NCBI RefSeq assembly: GCF_900090225.1
Contig: NZ_FMHY01000002.1
Span: forward strand, 3,968,001 to 4,032,000
Direction: 5' to 3'
DNA: 64,000 nucleotides
Source: Micromonospora eburnea
GTDB lineage: Bacteria; Actinomycetota; Actinomycetes; Mycobacteriales; Micromonosporaceae
Position 1 is the first letter of the stretch. Each line of letters begins with the position of its first letter. The notes under the pieces are model-generated. The model saw only the letters and a program-made list of their open reading frames with translations, was not told the DNA's origin and ran no database searches. The position numbers and the translations under genes are program-made. This document shows, piece after piece, positions 49,398-58,900 of this stretch.

Positions 49398-51355
49398 CGC
49401 ACCTTCACCTCCCGTGCCTGATCGGTGAGCATCAGGCTGTGCCAGCCGCGGGTCATCTCCCGGGTCTCGGTGTGGACCGCGCCGTCCAGGTCGCGCCAGG
49501 TCACCTCGACGGAGACCGGCTGGTCGCCGATCTCGCCGAGACCGAAGAACACGTCGAAGCTGCGCTTGCCGGAGTGGCCCCCGCCGCCGTCGAGCTGGGC
49601 CAGCCGGGTACGACCGTCCGGGGTCCGGACGCGGACCTGGGCGCCGTAGGCCGGCGTCCCGATCGCCTCCGGCGACGAGGCCGGCCGGTAGAGGCGGAGG
49701 CCGACGAAGTCACCCGGGTGGGCGATGGTGTTGCGGTAGAAGCTGGGCTGACCCCACTGCCGTGCGACGGCGAAGTCCTGGGTGCCGTTGCCGTCGACGT
49801 CCGCGACCGCCACGCCCCGGCTCGGCGTGTCATCGCCCATGCCCAGCTCGGCGGCGAGGTTGGCGTAGCGGCCGTTGCCCTCCGCCGCCCAGAACGAGAT
49901 CGGTTGGGAGCCGGCGATGTCGTCGCCCGGCTTCGCGTTCGGCCACATTCCGGGGTTGCGCAGCATGAGGTCGTTGGCCATGGCCAGCTCCTGAAGCCAG
50001 GCCCACCTGTTGAGGCTGCCCTTGACGAAGCCGTTGGCCTGGACCACCTCGACCTCGCCGTTGTTGTCGAAGTCCGCCATCTTCGCGTCCCAGCCCCAGC
50101 CCGACCAGGCGAGGTTGCGCTCTGCCGCCTCGTTCTCGTACGGCGCGCGGCCCTCGCGCAGCATCCGCCTCGCCGCCTCCGGGCTCGACGCGGTGTTACG
50201 CCAGACGAACGTGCTCTCCTCCAGCCCCCACGAGGTGGTGATGTTGCTGACGAACGCGTCGAAGCGCCCACTGCCGTGCAGGTCACCGAACTCGACCGAC
50301 ATGCCCTTGAACGAGTCGTGGCCGAGGACCAGCGACTTCGGCGTGAAGGGGTCTCGCTCACCCTCGACCAGCTCGAACCGGATTCGGCCGGGCACCGACC
50401 GGTTGTGGAAGAGACGGTCGTTGCCGAAGTCGTTGGCGAGGTACAGCTCCGGCAGGAGGTCGCCGTCGAGGTCGGCCGACCCCGCGCCCAGGGTCCAACC
50501 GGTCGCGAAGGCCGGGTCCAGCGCCTTCTGTTCGGTGTAGGTGGCCGACGGCTCCGGGCCGCGCTCGGCGGCGGTCCAGCGCAGGATGTGCGCCCCGCCG
50601 GCGTTGCGGGCGTGCGACATCGAGTTGTTCATCTGCACCCCGGCGAGCCCGTCCGGGTCGAGCACGGCCGAGTCGGGGAAGTAGTTGAAGATGCCGATGT
50701 CCACGTGCCCGTCGCCGTCGAAGTCCGCCACCGCGACGGCATTGGTGTTCCACAACGGTCCGTGGTAAACGCCGTCGCCACCGTCGAGGTTCCGGACGAG
50801 TTCGGTGGGCAGGAAACTCTCCGGGCTCAGCGGTTTGCCCGTGCCTCGGTTCATGAACAGCACCGGCGTACGGCCCCAGTAGTAGACGAGCAGATCCATC
50901 CAGCCGTCCTCGTTGAAGTCCCCGGGGACGCACCCCATCGGGGCCATCGCCCGGTGCACCGGCAGCGGTGACGGTTCGAGGACGAACGGCTGGTACACGT
51001 TTCCGCTGCCCGGCGCCGGCGTGATGACCACGCTGTCGCTGCGCGTGTCGACCAGGCAGATGTCGTTGGCGACGCCCCCGGCGTCGAGGTCGTTGACGGC
51101 GACCGCCGCACCGACGGAGGACACCCAGGAGCGGATGTGTTCGTACTCGGGGTTGACCACGCGGACGGTGCGCTCGGGTAGGCCCGGCGGCAGGACGATC
51201 GGCAACTCCGTGAACGAGAACCGTGCGGCCAGTCTGGCCCGGTCGGTCGGGGACGCTGAGGGCAGCCGTGCGAGCAGATAGGTGGCAGCCAATAGGACGA
51301 CTACCACGACCATGGGTGTCAGGCGGCGTAGAATGCCGACCGGTTGCGAGACCAA
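49394..51355 (-). CDS. unbV: Enediyne biosynthesis protein UnbV (CRTAC1/ASPIC, FG-GAP repeats)
   Basis: A 653-residue protein anchored or exported by an N-terminal hydrophobic helix (MVVVVVLLAATYLLARLPSA). It contains repeated FG-GAP/VCBS Ca-binding loops such as PGDFNEDGWMDLLVY, VADFDGDGHVDIGIF, ADLDGDLLPELYLA, ADFDNNGEVEVVQA and ADVDGNGTQDFAVA, forming a beta-propeller, and a C-terminal ASPIC/UnbV domain (AYGAQVRVRTPDGRTRLAQL). TTG 51355 is favoured because GAGGGGGAG precedes it; ATG 51313 is the alternative. UnbV is one of the five genes shared by nine- and ten-membered enediyne clusters. Its role is unknown. It is coupled to UnbU. Confidence 0.95.
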   Translation of the reverse strand: MVSQPVGILRRLTPMVVVVVLLAATYLLARLPSASPTDRARLAARFSFTELPIVLPPGLPERTVRVVNPEYEHIRSWVSSVGAAVAVNDLDAGGVANDICLVDTRSDSVVITPAPGSGNVYQPFVLEPSPLPVHRAMAPMGCVPGDFNEDGWMDLLVYYWGRTPVLFMNRGTGKPLSPESFLPTELVRNLDGGDGVYHGPLWNTNAVAVADFDGDGHVDIGIFNYFPDSAVLDPDGLAGVQMNNSMSHARNAGGAHILRWTAAERGPEPSATYTEQKALDPAFATGWTLGAGSADLDGDLLPELYLANDFGNDRLFHNRSVPGRIRFELVEGERDPFTPKSLVLGHDSFKGMSVEFGDLHGSGRFDAFVSNITTSWGLEESTFVWRNTASSPEAARRMLREGRAPYENEAAERNLAWSGWGWDAKMADFDNNGEVEVVQANGFVKGSLNRWAWLQELAMANDLMLRNPGMWPNAKPGDDIAGSQPISFWAAEGNGRYANLAAELGMGDDTPSRGVAVADVDGNGTQDFAVARQWGQPSFYRNTIAHPGDFVGLRLYRPASSPEAIGTPAYGAQVRVRTPDGRTRLAQLDGGGGHSGKRSFDVFFGLGEIGDQPVSVEVTWRDLDGAVHTETREMTRGWHSLMLTDQAREVKVR

Positions 51356-51525
51356 CGGCTCCCCCTCGGAATAGGCAGCGACTTCGCGCTGCGGCAGAGA
51401 TGCGACTGCTCGGGACGGCCGGCCAATTCCGCCGCATTTACGGGACGCTCGGATCCAGCGCCTTCGGGGCTTGGTCGGAGTCGTCGCTGTTTCTGCGGCG
51501 GCCAAGGATTACCGGTAGGACGTCG

Positions 51526-51540
51526 CCGGTTTTTAACCGG
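51526..51540. promoter_or_regulatory. Palindrome upstream of the UnbV-UnbU operon
   Basis: CCGGTT-TTT-AACCGG, two perfect six-base arms with an AT-rich centre, lies 171 bases upstream of the UnbV start in an otherwise GC-rich gap. It could be an operator for one of the local regulators. Confidence 0.4.
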
Positions 51541-51721
51541 GTTCCGGAGGGACACGTGGCACCCCGGGAACGACGACCGCACCATTGGAGTGGTCCCGAA
51601 CCATCATCATCATGGCTGACGACCCGAATCAGTTCTTCTCGCACGTTGCGGGCCAGCAAGATCGGCGCTGCCGGACGCGGCGTATTTCGTACTGCTGCGT
51701 CGCGTCCGACAGCGCCGGAAA

Positions 51722-52369
51722 TCAGGCCCGCTCGGCGCAGACCGGGTCGGCCGACTGGATGAGGTGCTCGCGGGCCATCCGCCGCAACGCGGCCATCGCC
51801 GCCTCCAGCAGTACGACCCGCGCGATCAGGGTCGCCCGATCACCGTTCGTCTCCACACTGGACGACAGCGAGGCGACCTCCAGGTTGGTCAGACACATGG
51901 CCGCCTCGGCGTACGGCGTGAAAGCGCTCACGTCGGCGTCGCCGGTCAGCCGCTCCAGGGCGGTGAGCACCCGCGCCAGCGTGTGCCGACCGGGTGAGTC
52001 GTCGGCGACCCGCCAGCCCAACACATCGATGAAGGAGTCGATCCGGGCGGCGGCCCCCTGCCGCTCCGGCATGGCCAGCAGGCCCGAATCCTCGGCGAAG
52101 AGGGCGTCGTTGATCACCGCGCAGAGGCCGGCGATCGGCAGGCCCCGGCTGTCGACCGCGTGGAGAACCTCCCGGACCGAGGCGAGACTCAGCCGGCCCA
52201 CCGCGGTCAGCGTGCGGATCAGTATCAGCCGGGACAGATGCCGCTCGTCGTAGCTCAGATGCCGCCCTCCGGGCGCCGATCGACCGGGCGGCAAAAGCCC
52301 TTCCCTCAGGTAGAATTTGATGGTCGGCACCGGAAGCTCGGCGCGACGACTCAACTCCACGATCTTCAA
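51722..52369 (-). CDS. MerR-family transcriptional regulator
   Basis: A 215-residue regulator. The N-terminal MerR winged helix reads IVELSRRAELPVPTIKFYLR, then EGLLPPGRSAPGGRHLSYDE. The long C-terminal helical region (residues 75-215) has no metal-binding cysteines, so it probably senses an organic ligand. TTG 52369 is the likely start, with GGTGGG six bases ahead. It is divergent from AraC paralogue 2, and the 484-base gap holds both promoters. Placed between UnbV/UnbU and the PKS operon, it is a good candidate to control either. Confidence 0.85.
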   Translation of the reverse strand: MKIVELSRRAELPVPTIKFYLREGLLPPGRSAPGGRHLSYDERHLSRLILIRTLTAVGRLSLASVREVLHAVDSRGLPIAGLCAVINDALFAEDSGLLAMPERQGAAARIDSFIDVLGWRVADDSPGRHTLARVLTALERLTGDADVSAFTPYAEAAMCLTNLEVASLSSSVETNGDRATLIARVVLLEAAMAALRRMAREHLIQSADPVCAERA

Positions 52370-52853
52370 TCAGATCCCACCGTACGTCTGGTTCACGAGT
52401 TTGGCCGGCATTCGGCGCTAGGACACGGTTGCCCGGTTGTGTCGCACGGTGGGGCTCACCCCCCTCGACCAAGAAGTCTCCCCCCACCGCGGCCTCGCGC
52501 CCCTCACGGACGGTGCCGGGCCACCTCGGCTCATCCGGCGCACGGAACGCGTCGTCGCAGCACAGACCATTAGGGCCGGCCACTTGCGGCGGTTTTGCGG
52601 GCACCTCCCCGAATCGGGCTGATAGCGCAACTATCCATTACGGGCGGTCACGCATTCGCCGACACTCCGACGACCCGCCGGGCGGCGGGGAGTTGCCCAG
52701 GGCATTTGCGGGCGCTAGCATCTAGCCCACTGCAAGATCGTGATCAATGAGGAAAGCCTTGAGCCAGCGCATTTTCTTTCTATATATAGGCACGTTGGAC
52801 GAACGCTGCTGCCACGCTCGGTGGGCCCACTTCCGGCATTGCGGACGGCCGCG
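52370..52853. promoter_or_regulatory. Divergent promoter region of MerR and AraC paralogue 2
   Basis: No gene is seen. An AT-rich stretch at 52765-52792 (TTTTCTTTCTATATATAGG) stands out in this GC-rich DNA and gives a plausible -10 element (TATATA) about 65 bases ahead of the AraC start. Confidence 0.5.
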
Positions 52854-53831
52854 ATGTTACTGATGGGTGAAATCGCCGTGCGGCGAGCATTGTGGGCGAT
52901 GCGGGAAAGGCTCGGAGAGCCCCTGACGATCGACGAACTTGCGAGCGTCGCAATGTTCAGCAGGTACCATTTCTCGCGTCTCTTCAGAACGATTACCGGA
53001 ATATCGCCCGGCCGGTTCCTGGCCGCCGTCCGGATACAGGAGGCGAAACGCCTTCTCACCACCACGTCCATGACCGTGGCCGCGGTCAGCACCTCCGTCG
53101 GCTACACCAGCCTCGGCACCTTCAGCTCCCGCTTCCACCGCAGCGTCGGCGTCTCTCCCGCGGCGTATCGGCACCGGCGCCTGGAGCCGCCACCGATGCG
53201 ACAGATCCGACCCCCGCTGGGAAGCGCCGTCATCAGCGGCGAGGTACGCCCGTTCTGCCCGCACTTCGCGGCGCCCATCTTCATCGGGTTGTTCCCCGAC
53301 GCCATCGCCGAGGGGGCGCCGGTGAGCTGGGCCGTGATAGATCGCCCCGGTCCGTACCGGCTCTCCGGGGTCAGCCCCGGATCGTGGTACCTCATCGCGC
53401 ACTCCCTCGGCGGCTGGCGATACCCGACCGACGATCCGGACCAGATCGACCAGGTCACCGCGGTGGCCCGGTACGGACCGGTCCAGATCGTCGAGGGCGG
53501 AAACCTCCACGGGACGGAGGTGGTCGTCCGCCCGCGCCGGGACTTCGACCCGCCCGCCCTGCTGTCGCTGCTCGACCTCCCCGAGGCCGCGCTGAGAGCC
53601 CGGCGCTCGCCGGAGCGGGAGCGTCATCCGGCCGCCGCGTCCACCGTCCTCACCAGCATCGGCAGTCCGCCCCGGATCCTCAACGACAGCATCGGTTCCG
53701 GCATGACCCGGTGCCCGCGCGGGATCGAGAGCCGGAACTCCCGCGCGATCATGGCCAGCACGAACACGGCCTCCATCAGACCGAGGTTGCTGCCGACACA
53801 GACGCGCGGGCCGGCGCCGAAGGGAATGTAG
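52854..53831 (+). CDS. AraC-family regulator with N-terminal HTH (paralogue 2)
   Basis: The first 105 residues hold two HTH motifs (LTIDELASVAMFSRYHFSRL and MTVAAVSTSVGYTSLGTFSS), followed by a beta-rich domain (FIGLFPDAIAEGAPVSWAVI, YRLSGVSPGSWYLIAHSLGG). It is a close paralogue of the protein at 46781-47575. ATG 52854 is chosen because the AT-rich promoter lies upstream; its second codon is TTA, the rare bldA codon. ATG 52863 is the alternative. The homologous part ends near 53620, but no stop occurs until 53831, so the last 70 codons run antisense through the P450 3' end. That tail is probably an artefact of a lost stop or a frameshift. Confidence 0.8.
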   Translation: MLLMGEIAVRRALWAMRERLGEPLTIDELASVAMFSRYHFSRLFRTITGISPGRFLAAVRIQEAKRLLTTTSMTVAAVSTSVGYTSLGTFSSRFHRSVGVSPAAYRHRRLEPPPMRQIRPPLGSAVISGEVRPFCPHFAAPIFIGLFPDAIAEGAPVSWAVIDRPGPYRLSGVSPGSWYLIAHSLGGWRYPTDDPDQIDQVTAVARYGPVQIVEGGNLHGTEVVVRPRRDFDPPALLSLLDLPEAALRARRSPERERHPAAASTVLTSIGSPPRILNDSIGSGMTRCPRGIESRNSRAIMASTNTASIRPRLLPTQTRGPAPKGM

Positions 53832-54994
53832 GCGTACCTCGGCCGGTCCCGGGCCCGAGCCGGATCGAACCGGTCCGGGTCGAACCGCTCCGGCCGCACC
53901 CAGAACTCCCGGTGACGGTGCAGGGTGTACGGCAGGATGACGACATCGGCGCCGGCCGGCACGTGGTAGCCGCCGACCAGGTCCGCCCCACGGGCGATCC
54001 GGGGCAGCAACCACACCGGCGGGTAGAGCCGCATCGCCTCCTCCACCACCATCGTCGTGTAGCGCAGGTGGTGCAGATCCTCGTAGGTGGGCAACCGCCC
54101 GCCGAGGACCTGGTCCGCCTCCTGCCGTAGCCGCTGCCGGACCTCGGGCTCCCGGTCGATGAGGTACAGGGTCCAGCCGAGGGTGCTGGCCGTGGTCTCG
54201 TGACCGGCCAGCAGCAGCGTGACCAGTTCGTCGCGGAGCCTGTCCCGCGCGACCCGCGGATCCGACTCACCGCGGGTGGACACGATGAGCCGGGAGAGCA
54301 CGTCGTCCTGGCCGGCGGCCCGGCCCGCACGTTCGGCCACCAACTGGTCGACCACCCGCTGCAGTTCCCGCCGGGCACGGCGGAACCGCAGCTGACGACG
54401 CAGCGGCAGCCAGGTGGGCACCGCCCCGAGCGTGGCGAGCTCGAACATCGCCTGGTCCTGGACGGCCGCGAACTCCTCACCGATGGACCCGAAGGCGCTC
54501 AGGTCGGCATCGAGCAGGGTCCGGCCCAGCACACCCAGCGTGAGGCCGGTGAACTCGGCGACCACATCGATCGGGCCGTCGTCGCGCCGCTGCCGGAGCC
54601 GCTGCGTCAACCGCTCGGCCTCGGCGGCGATGAGGCCCGCGTGATGGGCCAGCCGCCTCGGCTGGAACGCCGGCTGGATCACCTTGCGCTGTTTGCGCCA
54701 CAGCTCACCCTCGCTGGTGAGCAGGCCGTCGCCCAGGGCTCGCCGGGCGTGCACCAGGCCGATGCCCTTGCGGTAGTTGGCGGCGTTGTCGGCCAGCACG
54801 TGCTTCGCGTGCTCCGGATGGTTGAACACGTGCAGGCTCTTGTGCCCCACCGGCAGGCGGACGGCGTCGCCGTACCGGTCGACCGCGTCCGTGATCATGC
54901 CCAGCCGGTCCCGCGCCATCACCGCCAACATGCGCAGCGCGGCGTGCCGGGGCGGCCCGGGCGGCGTGCCGGGCCGTCGGTCGGACGTACTCAT
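53624..54994 (-). CDS. Cytochrome P450
   Basis: A 456-residue soluble P450. The I-helix motif is LLLAGHETTAS, the K-helix ExxR is VEEAMRLYPP, the PERF-like segment is RPERFDPDRF, and the heme loop FGAGPRVCVGSNLG has the Cys ligand. The long form with RKQRKVIQPAFQPRRL and the LYPPVWLLPR segment resembles fatty-acid-hydroxylase-like (CYP102/CYP4-type) P450s rather than typical 400-residue streptomycete enzymes. ATG 54994 overlaps the flavin reductase stop (ATGA). As the last gene of the PKS operon it most likely oxidises the enediyne core or its precursor. Redox partners are not encoded nearby. Confidence 0.93.
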   Translation of the reverse strand: MSTSDRRPGTPPGPPRHAALRMLAVMARDRLGMITDAVDRYGDAVRLPVGHKSLHVFNHPEHAKHVLADNAANYRKGIGLVHARRALGDGLLTSEGELWRKQRKVIQPAFQPRRLAHHAGLIAAEAERLTQRLRQRRDDGPIDVVAEFTGLTLGVLGRTLLDADLSAFGSIGEEFAAVQDQAMFELATLGAVPTWLPLRRQLRFRRARRELQRVVDQLVAERAGRAAGQDDVLSRLIVSTRGESDPRVARDRLRDELVTLLLAGHETTASTLGWTLYLIDREPEVRQRLRQEADQVLGGRLPTYEDLHHLRYTTMVVEEAMRLYPPVWLLPRIARGADLVGGYHVPAGADVVILPYTLHRHREFWVRPERFDPDRFDPARARDRPRYAYIPFGAGPRVCVGSNLGLMEAVFVLAMIAREFRLSIPRGHRVMPEPMLSLRIRGGLPMLVRTVDAAAG

Positions 54995-55542
54995 GTCTGC
55001 ACCTCCCGGTCGGGACCGGTCGCGCCCAGCCGCCCGTGGTGGAACAGCAGGGCCTGGCCCGTGGCCGGCTGCGCGAACGAGAGCAGCCGGCCGACGACGA
55101 TCGTGTGGTCGCCGCCGTCGTACCGCCGCCACCGCTCGCACTCGAACCACGCGAGCGCGTCCGCGATCATCGGCGCACCGGTACGCTCCCCGGGTACCGC
55201 GGCGATCCCCGCGAACTCCGCGGGCCCCACCGGCCGGCGCGGGTCGGCGAAGTACCGCGCCACCTCGGCGTGACCGGCCGCGAGCACCGAGATGCCGAAG
55301 ACCGGGACGTTGTCGAGGCAGGCGTGCATGACGGCGCTCTTGTCGACACAGACCAGCACCAGCGGCGGATCGAGCGAGACGGAGGTGAAGGAGTTCGCCG
55401 TCATCCCGTGCGGCTGCTCGCCGCCGACGGTCACCACCGTCACGCCGGTGGCGAAGGTGCCGAACGCCCGCCGCAGCAGGCGACGCTCGGCCGGGTGCCG
55501 GCCCGTCGGCGGATCGGGCCACCCACCGTGCGGCGCGGTCAT
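54991..55542 (-). CDS. Flavin reductase (SgcE6-like, two-component monooxygenase partner)
   Basis: A 183-residue split-barrel flavin reductase of the HpaC/ActVB family. It carries FGTFATGVTVVTVGGEQPHG, then MTANSFTSVSLDPPLVLVCV (the flavin-binding TxNSFxSVSxxPPL motif), and VFGISVLAAGHAEVARYFAD, ending WFECERWRRYDGGDHTIVVG. It supplies reduced FAD or FMN to a separate oxygenase. In the C-1027 locus the equivalent, SgcE6, serves a two-component hydroxylase. The ACAD-fold protein at 45484-46665 is the likely client here. Its start overlaps the TEBC stop and its stop overlaps the P450 start, four bases each. Confidence 0.93.
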   Translation of the reverse strand: MTAPHGGWPDPPTGRHPAERRLLRRAFGTFATGVTVVTVGGEQPHGMTANSFTSVSLDPPLVLVCVDKSAVMHACLDNVPVFGISVLAAGHAEVARYFADPRRPVGPAEFAGIAAVPGERTGAPMIADALAWFECERWRRYDGGDHTIVVGRLLSFAQPATGQALLFHHGRLGATGPDREVQT

Positions 55543-55979
55543 GACCCGTCCGCCCGCGCGAACGGCGCCAACGCCTGGGCCAGCGCGTCCGGCACCCGGG
55601 TGGGCAGGGTACGGGTGTTCGGCCCCCGCATGCAGGCCACCCGCTGCGTGCCCCGGGCGACCAGCGTCTCGGCGCCCGGCCCGTCGAGGCGTACGTAGTC
55701 GAAGCCGAACTCCACCTGCGTCTGTGCCAGGTCGACCAGCCGCATTCGGACGGACAACTCGTCGAAGGCGGTCAACTCGGCGAAGAACTCACAGTCGACC
55801 CGTAGCGTGAACAGTTTGAGGTCTACGCGCAGTTCGTCGAGCACCTGCGGAGCCCGCTCCTTCAGGAACAGCTCACGGCACCGGCCCTGCCAGCGCAGGT
55901 AGTTGACGTAGTAGACGTTCCCGACGAGGTTGGTCTCCTCGAACCCGACCACGTGCCGGTACTCGAAATATCGGGACAT
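55539..55979 (-). CDS. Enediyne thioesterase TEBC (E10-type, hotdog fold)
   Basis: A 146-residue hotdog thioesterase starting MSRYFEYRHVVGFEETNLVG. The NVYYVNYLRWQGRCRELFL segment contains the conserved Asn, Tyr and Arg of the enediyne family (CalE7, SgcE10, DynE7). FAELTAFDELSVRMRLVDL and VARGTQRVACMRG complete the fold. It hydrolyses the polyketide from the PKS ACP, giving a beta-keto acid that decarboxylates to polyene products such as heptaene. The ATG overlaps the PKS stop by one base, so PKS and TEBC are made in step. Length and motifs are typical. Confidence 0.96.
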   Translation of the reverse strand: MSRYFEYRHVVGFEETNLVGNVYYVNYLRWQGRCRELFLKERAPQVLDELRVDLKLFTLRVDCEFFAELTAFDELSVRMRLVDLAQTQVEFGFDYVRLDGPGAETLVARGTQRVACMRGPNTRTLPTRVPDALAQALAPFARADGS

Positions 55980-58900
55980 CACCGGTCCTCCCTGGTCAGC
56001 AGGCCGAACACCACCGGCTCCGGCCGGTCGCGCAGCGCCGTGACGAAGGTCGCGACGGTGTTCGCTCCGGCGGTGAGGACGACCCAGCCGGGACGCTCGA
56101 CCGGCAGCACGGTGAGGCCGGCGCCGACCAGCGGCTCCCCCGCCTTCTGCAAACACTCCATGGCCACCCAGACGCGGGTGCCCGCCGTGTCGGGATCCTC
56201 GCCCCCGAACAGGGGCAGCAGTTCCTCGTACGCGCCGAGCAGACCGCGCCACTCGGCCGGTGACCGGGGCACGACCGCCTCGACGTCGCAGGCGGTCACC
56301 GTGGACGCCACCGCGCACACCGTCACGCCCGCACCGTGCGCGAACGAGACCTCCTGACCACCGTCGATCTCCGGCCGGCCGTCGACGCGGTACCGCACCG
56401 GTCGCGTCCGGCCGGTGGCGCGCGCCAGCGCCCGGGCCGACCGGGACCGGCGTACCGCCCGGACGTCGTCGTCGCCGGCGTCGTCGTCGGGCTCGACCCC
56501 GACCGCGATCTCGGCGCCGGTCAGTTCCTCGACGGACCGTTGCAGGAAGGGCCCCAGCAACGGCGCGACCCACGGTCCACGCCCGTCGTCGCGGCGCACC
56601 GCCCGCAGGTTCAGCCCCTCCCAGCGCTCGACCACGTCCCCGTCCTCGGAGCGCAACACCACGTCGTAGACGTAGGTGTCGCCGTCCCGCGCCCGCTCGG
56701 TGGCCCGGTAGCGGAACCGTCCCGGCTCGACCCCGCCGCCCGCCGTGCGGATCCGCTCGACGCTCACCGGCAGCAGGGTGGCGTTCGGGACGCAGACCTG
56801 GTTGCCGTGCATGAGCGCGTCCCGAATTCCCGGGTCGCCGAGCACCAGCGTGCCCGGGTGGAAGGGGGCGAACCAGTCGTGGTCCGTCAGCGCCAGGTCG
56901 GCGTCGACCTCGCGGGCCGCCGCATGGTGGTAGCGCAGCAGACGCTGGAACCGTCGGCCCTGGAACAGCAGACCGCCGTAGAGATCCGCCGCCGGCCGCA
57001 GCGGCACCTCCGGCAGGTCCGCCGGCACGGGCAGCGGCGGGCCGTCGGGTACGGGCGGCCCGTCGTAACGCAGCCGGGCGCGGAAGTGTTCGGCCGCGAA
57101 CCGGGTCTCGCTGCTGTGGATGGCCACCTGCACCGTGTGGCTGTCCGTGGCCACCGCGGCGATCCGGATGCGGGTCGTGCCGTCGGGCGGTACGACGATC
57201 GGCCGCAGGAACCGCGCGTCCTCGATGGCCGGTGCGGACGATCGGCCGGTCAGGGCCGAGGCCACCTGGGCCATCGCCTCCATCCCGAGCACGGCGGGGA
57301 ACAGCAGGTTGCCGTCGAGATGATGGTCGGGGAGATAGTGGTCGCTACCCGCGCTCAGGTCGACCTCCGTGACGAGCTCGACCCGGGGGTAGTGCACGAG
57401 CGGCCGCTCCAGGAACCGCAGGAGCGGCAGCTCCACCGGCTCGTAGCGCACCGTGTCGATGCCGGAGGTACGCCCGCTGATCACCACCACCGGCGGCACG
57501 GCCGGATCCCCGAGCAGTCGCCGCAGCAGTTCGACGCCCTGCGTGGGGGTGATCGGCGTGACGCCCTCCCGGGCCAGGCTCTCGACGACCGACAGCCGCT
57601 CGCCCATGCCCACGCCGGACCACACCGACCACTCGAGGCAGACCGCGCGGCAGCTCGGGTGCTCGTCGCCGACCGCCCGGGTCAGGTCGGCCAGCCACTC
57701 GTTGGCGGTCGCGTAGTGCGCCTCGCCCCGGAGCCCCGCCCGGCCGATGATGCTGCCGAGGGTGACCAGCAGCTTCAGGCTGCCCGGCCCGACCGCGTCC
57801 AGCACGGCCCGCAGGCCGCCGACCTTGGTGGCGAAGGCGCGCCGCATCGCCTCGACGTCGAGGTTGCCCAGCGCGGCCGGCTCGTTGGTGCCCGCCCCGT
57901 GCAGGACGGCGGTCACCGGGCCGAGCACCCGCGCGACCTCCTCGACGGCCGTACGGATCTGTGCCGGGTCGGTGACGTCGGCGCGTACGTAGTGAGCGAC
58001 GACGCCGTGGTGGGCCATCCGCTCCAGGTTCGCCGCCAGCTCGGCGTCCGACGCCGGGTCCGACCTGCCGAGCAGGGCGAGCCGGGCGCCGGTCTCCGTG
58101 GCCAGGGTGAACGCGCACTCCGCCGTGATTCCCTTGCCGCCGCCGGTGACCAGCAGCACGTCCGACCCGTCAAGGGGCGGCCGGGAGTGCTCAGGGTGCA
58201 CGGGCATGGCGCGCAGCATCGGCAGCCGCCGTACACCGTCGCCGTCGTAGTGCGCCTCGACGTAGTGGTCGGTGCCGCGTACCTCGCCGACGACCTGCTC
58301 GATCGCGGCGGCGGTCGGCGGCACGTGGACGATCGTGACCCGCAGGTGCGGCGCCTCCAGCCGCAGCGTCTTCGCCAGGCCGGCTGCCCCACGGTCGTGC
58401 TGCACGAGCACGAACCGGTCGACCGGGTCGCCGGCCAGCGCCGCCTGGGCGCCGCGCAGCGCGGGTTCCAGATCGGACTCCGCGCACCCGGGTGGCAGGC
58501 AGACCAGCACCCCGGAACCGACGCCGGCGTCCGCCAGCCGGCGGGCGAGGGTCGCCGCGAACGGGTGGTCCGCCGGGGCGTACGTCTGCCAGCCGCCCGG
58601 ACCGAGCGGCTCGACCGGGGCCGGCGGCGGGACCGGGTCCAGGTCGACCGTCCAGGCGCGGGCCCAGCTCTCCGCCCCGGCGACGGGCGGGTCCGGCTCG
58701 GTTGTGCCCGCTCCGGCGGTCGCCCGCAGTTCCTCCAGCGTGCCGGCGAGTTCCCGTACCGAGGCGGTCGCGAAGTTCATCGGCGTACGCACCGCCGACA
58801 CGCCCAGCCGCTCGGCTGCCTCGTTGACGATCTGGCCGACGGTGATGGAGCTGAGGTGCAGCTCGTCCAGGAGGCGGCTGTCCGGGCGTACCATCTCCAG

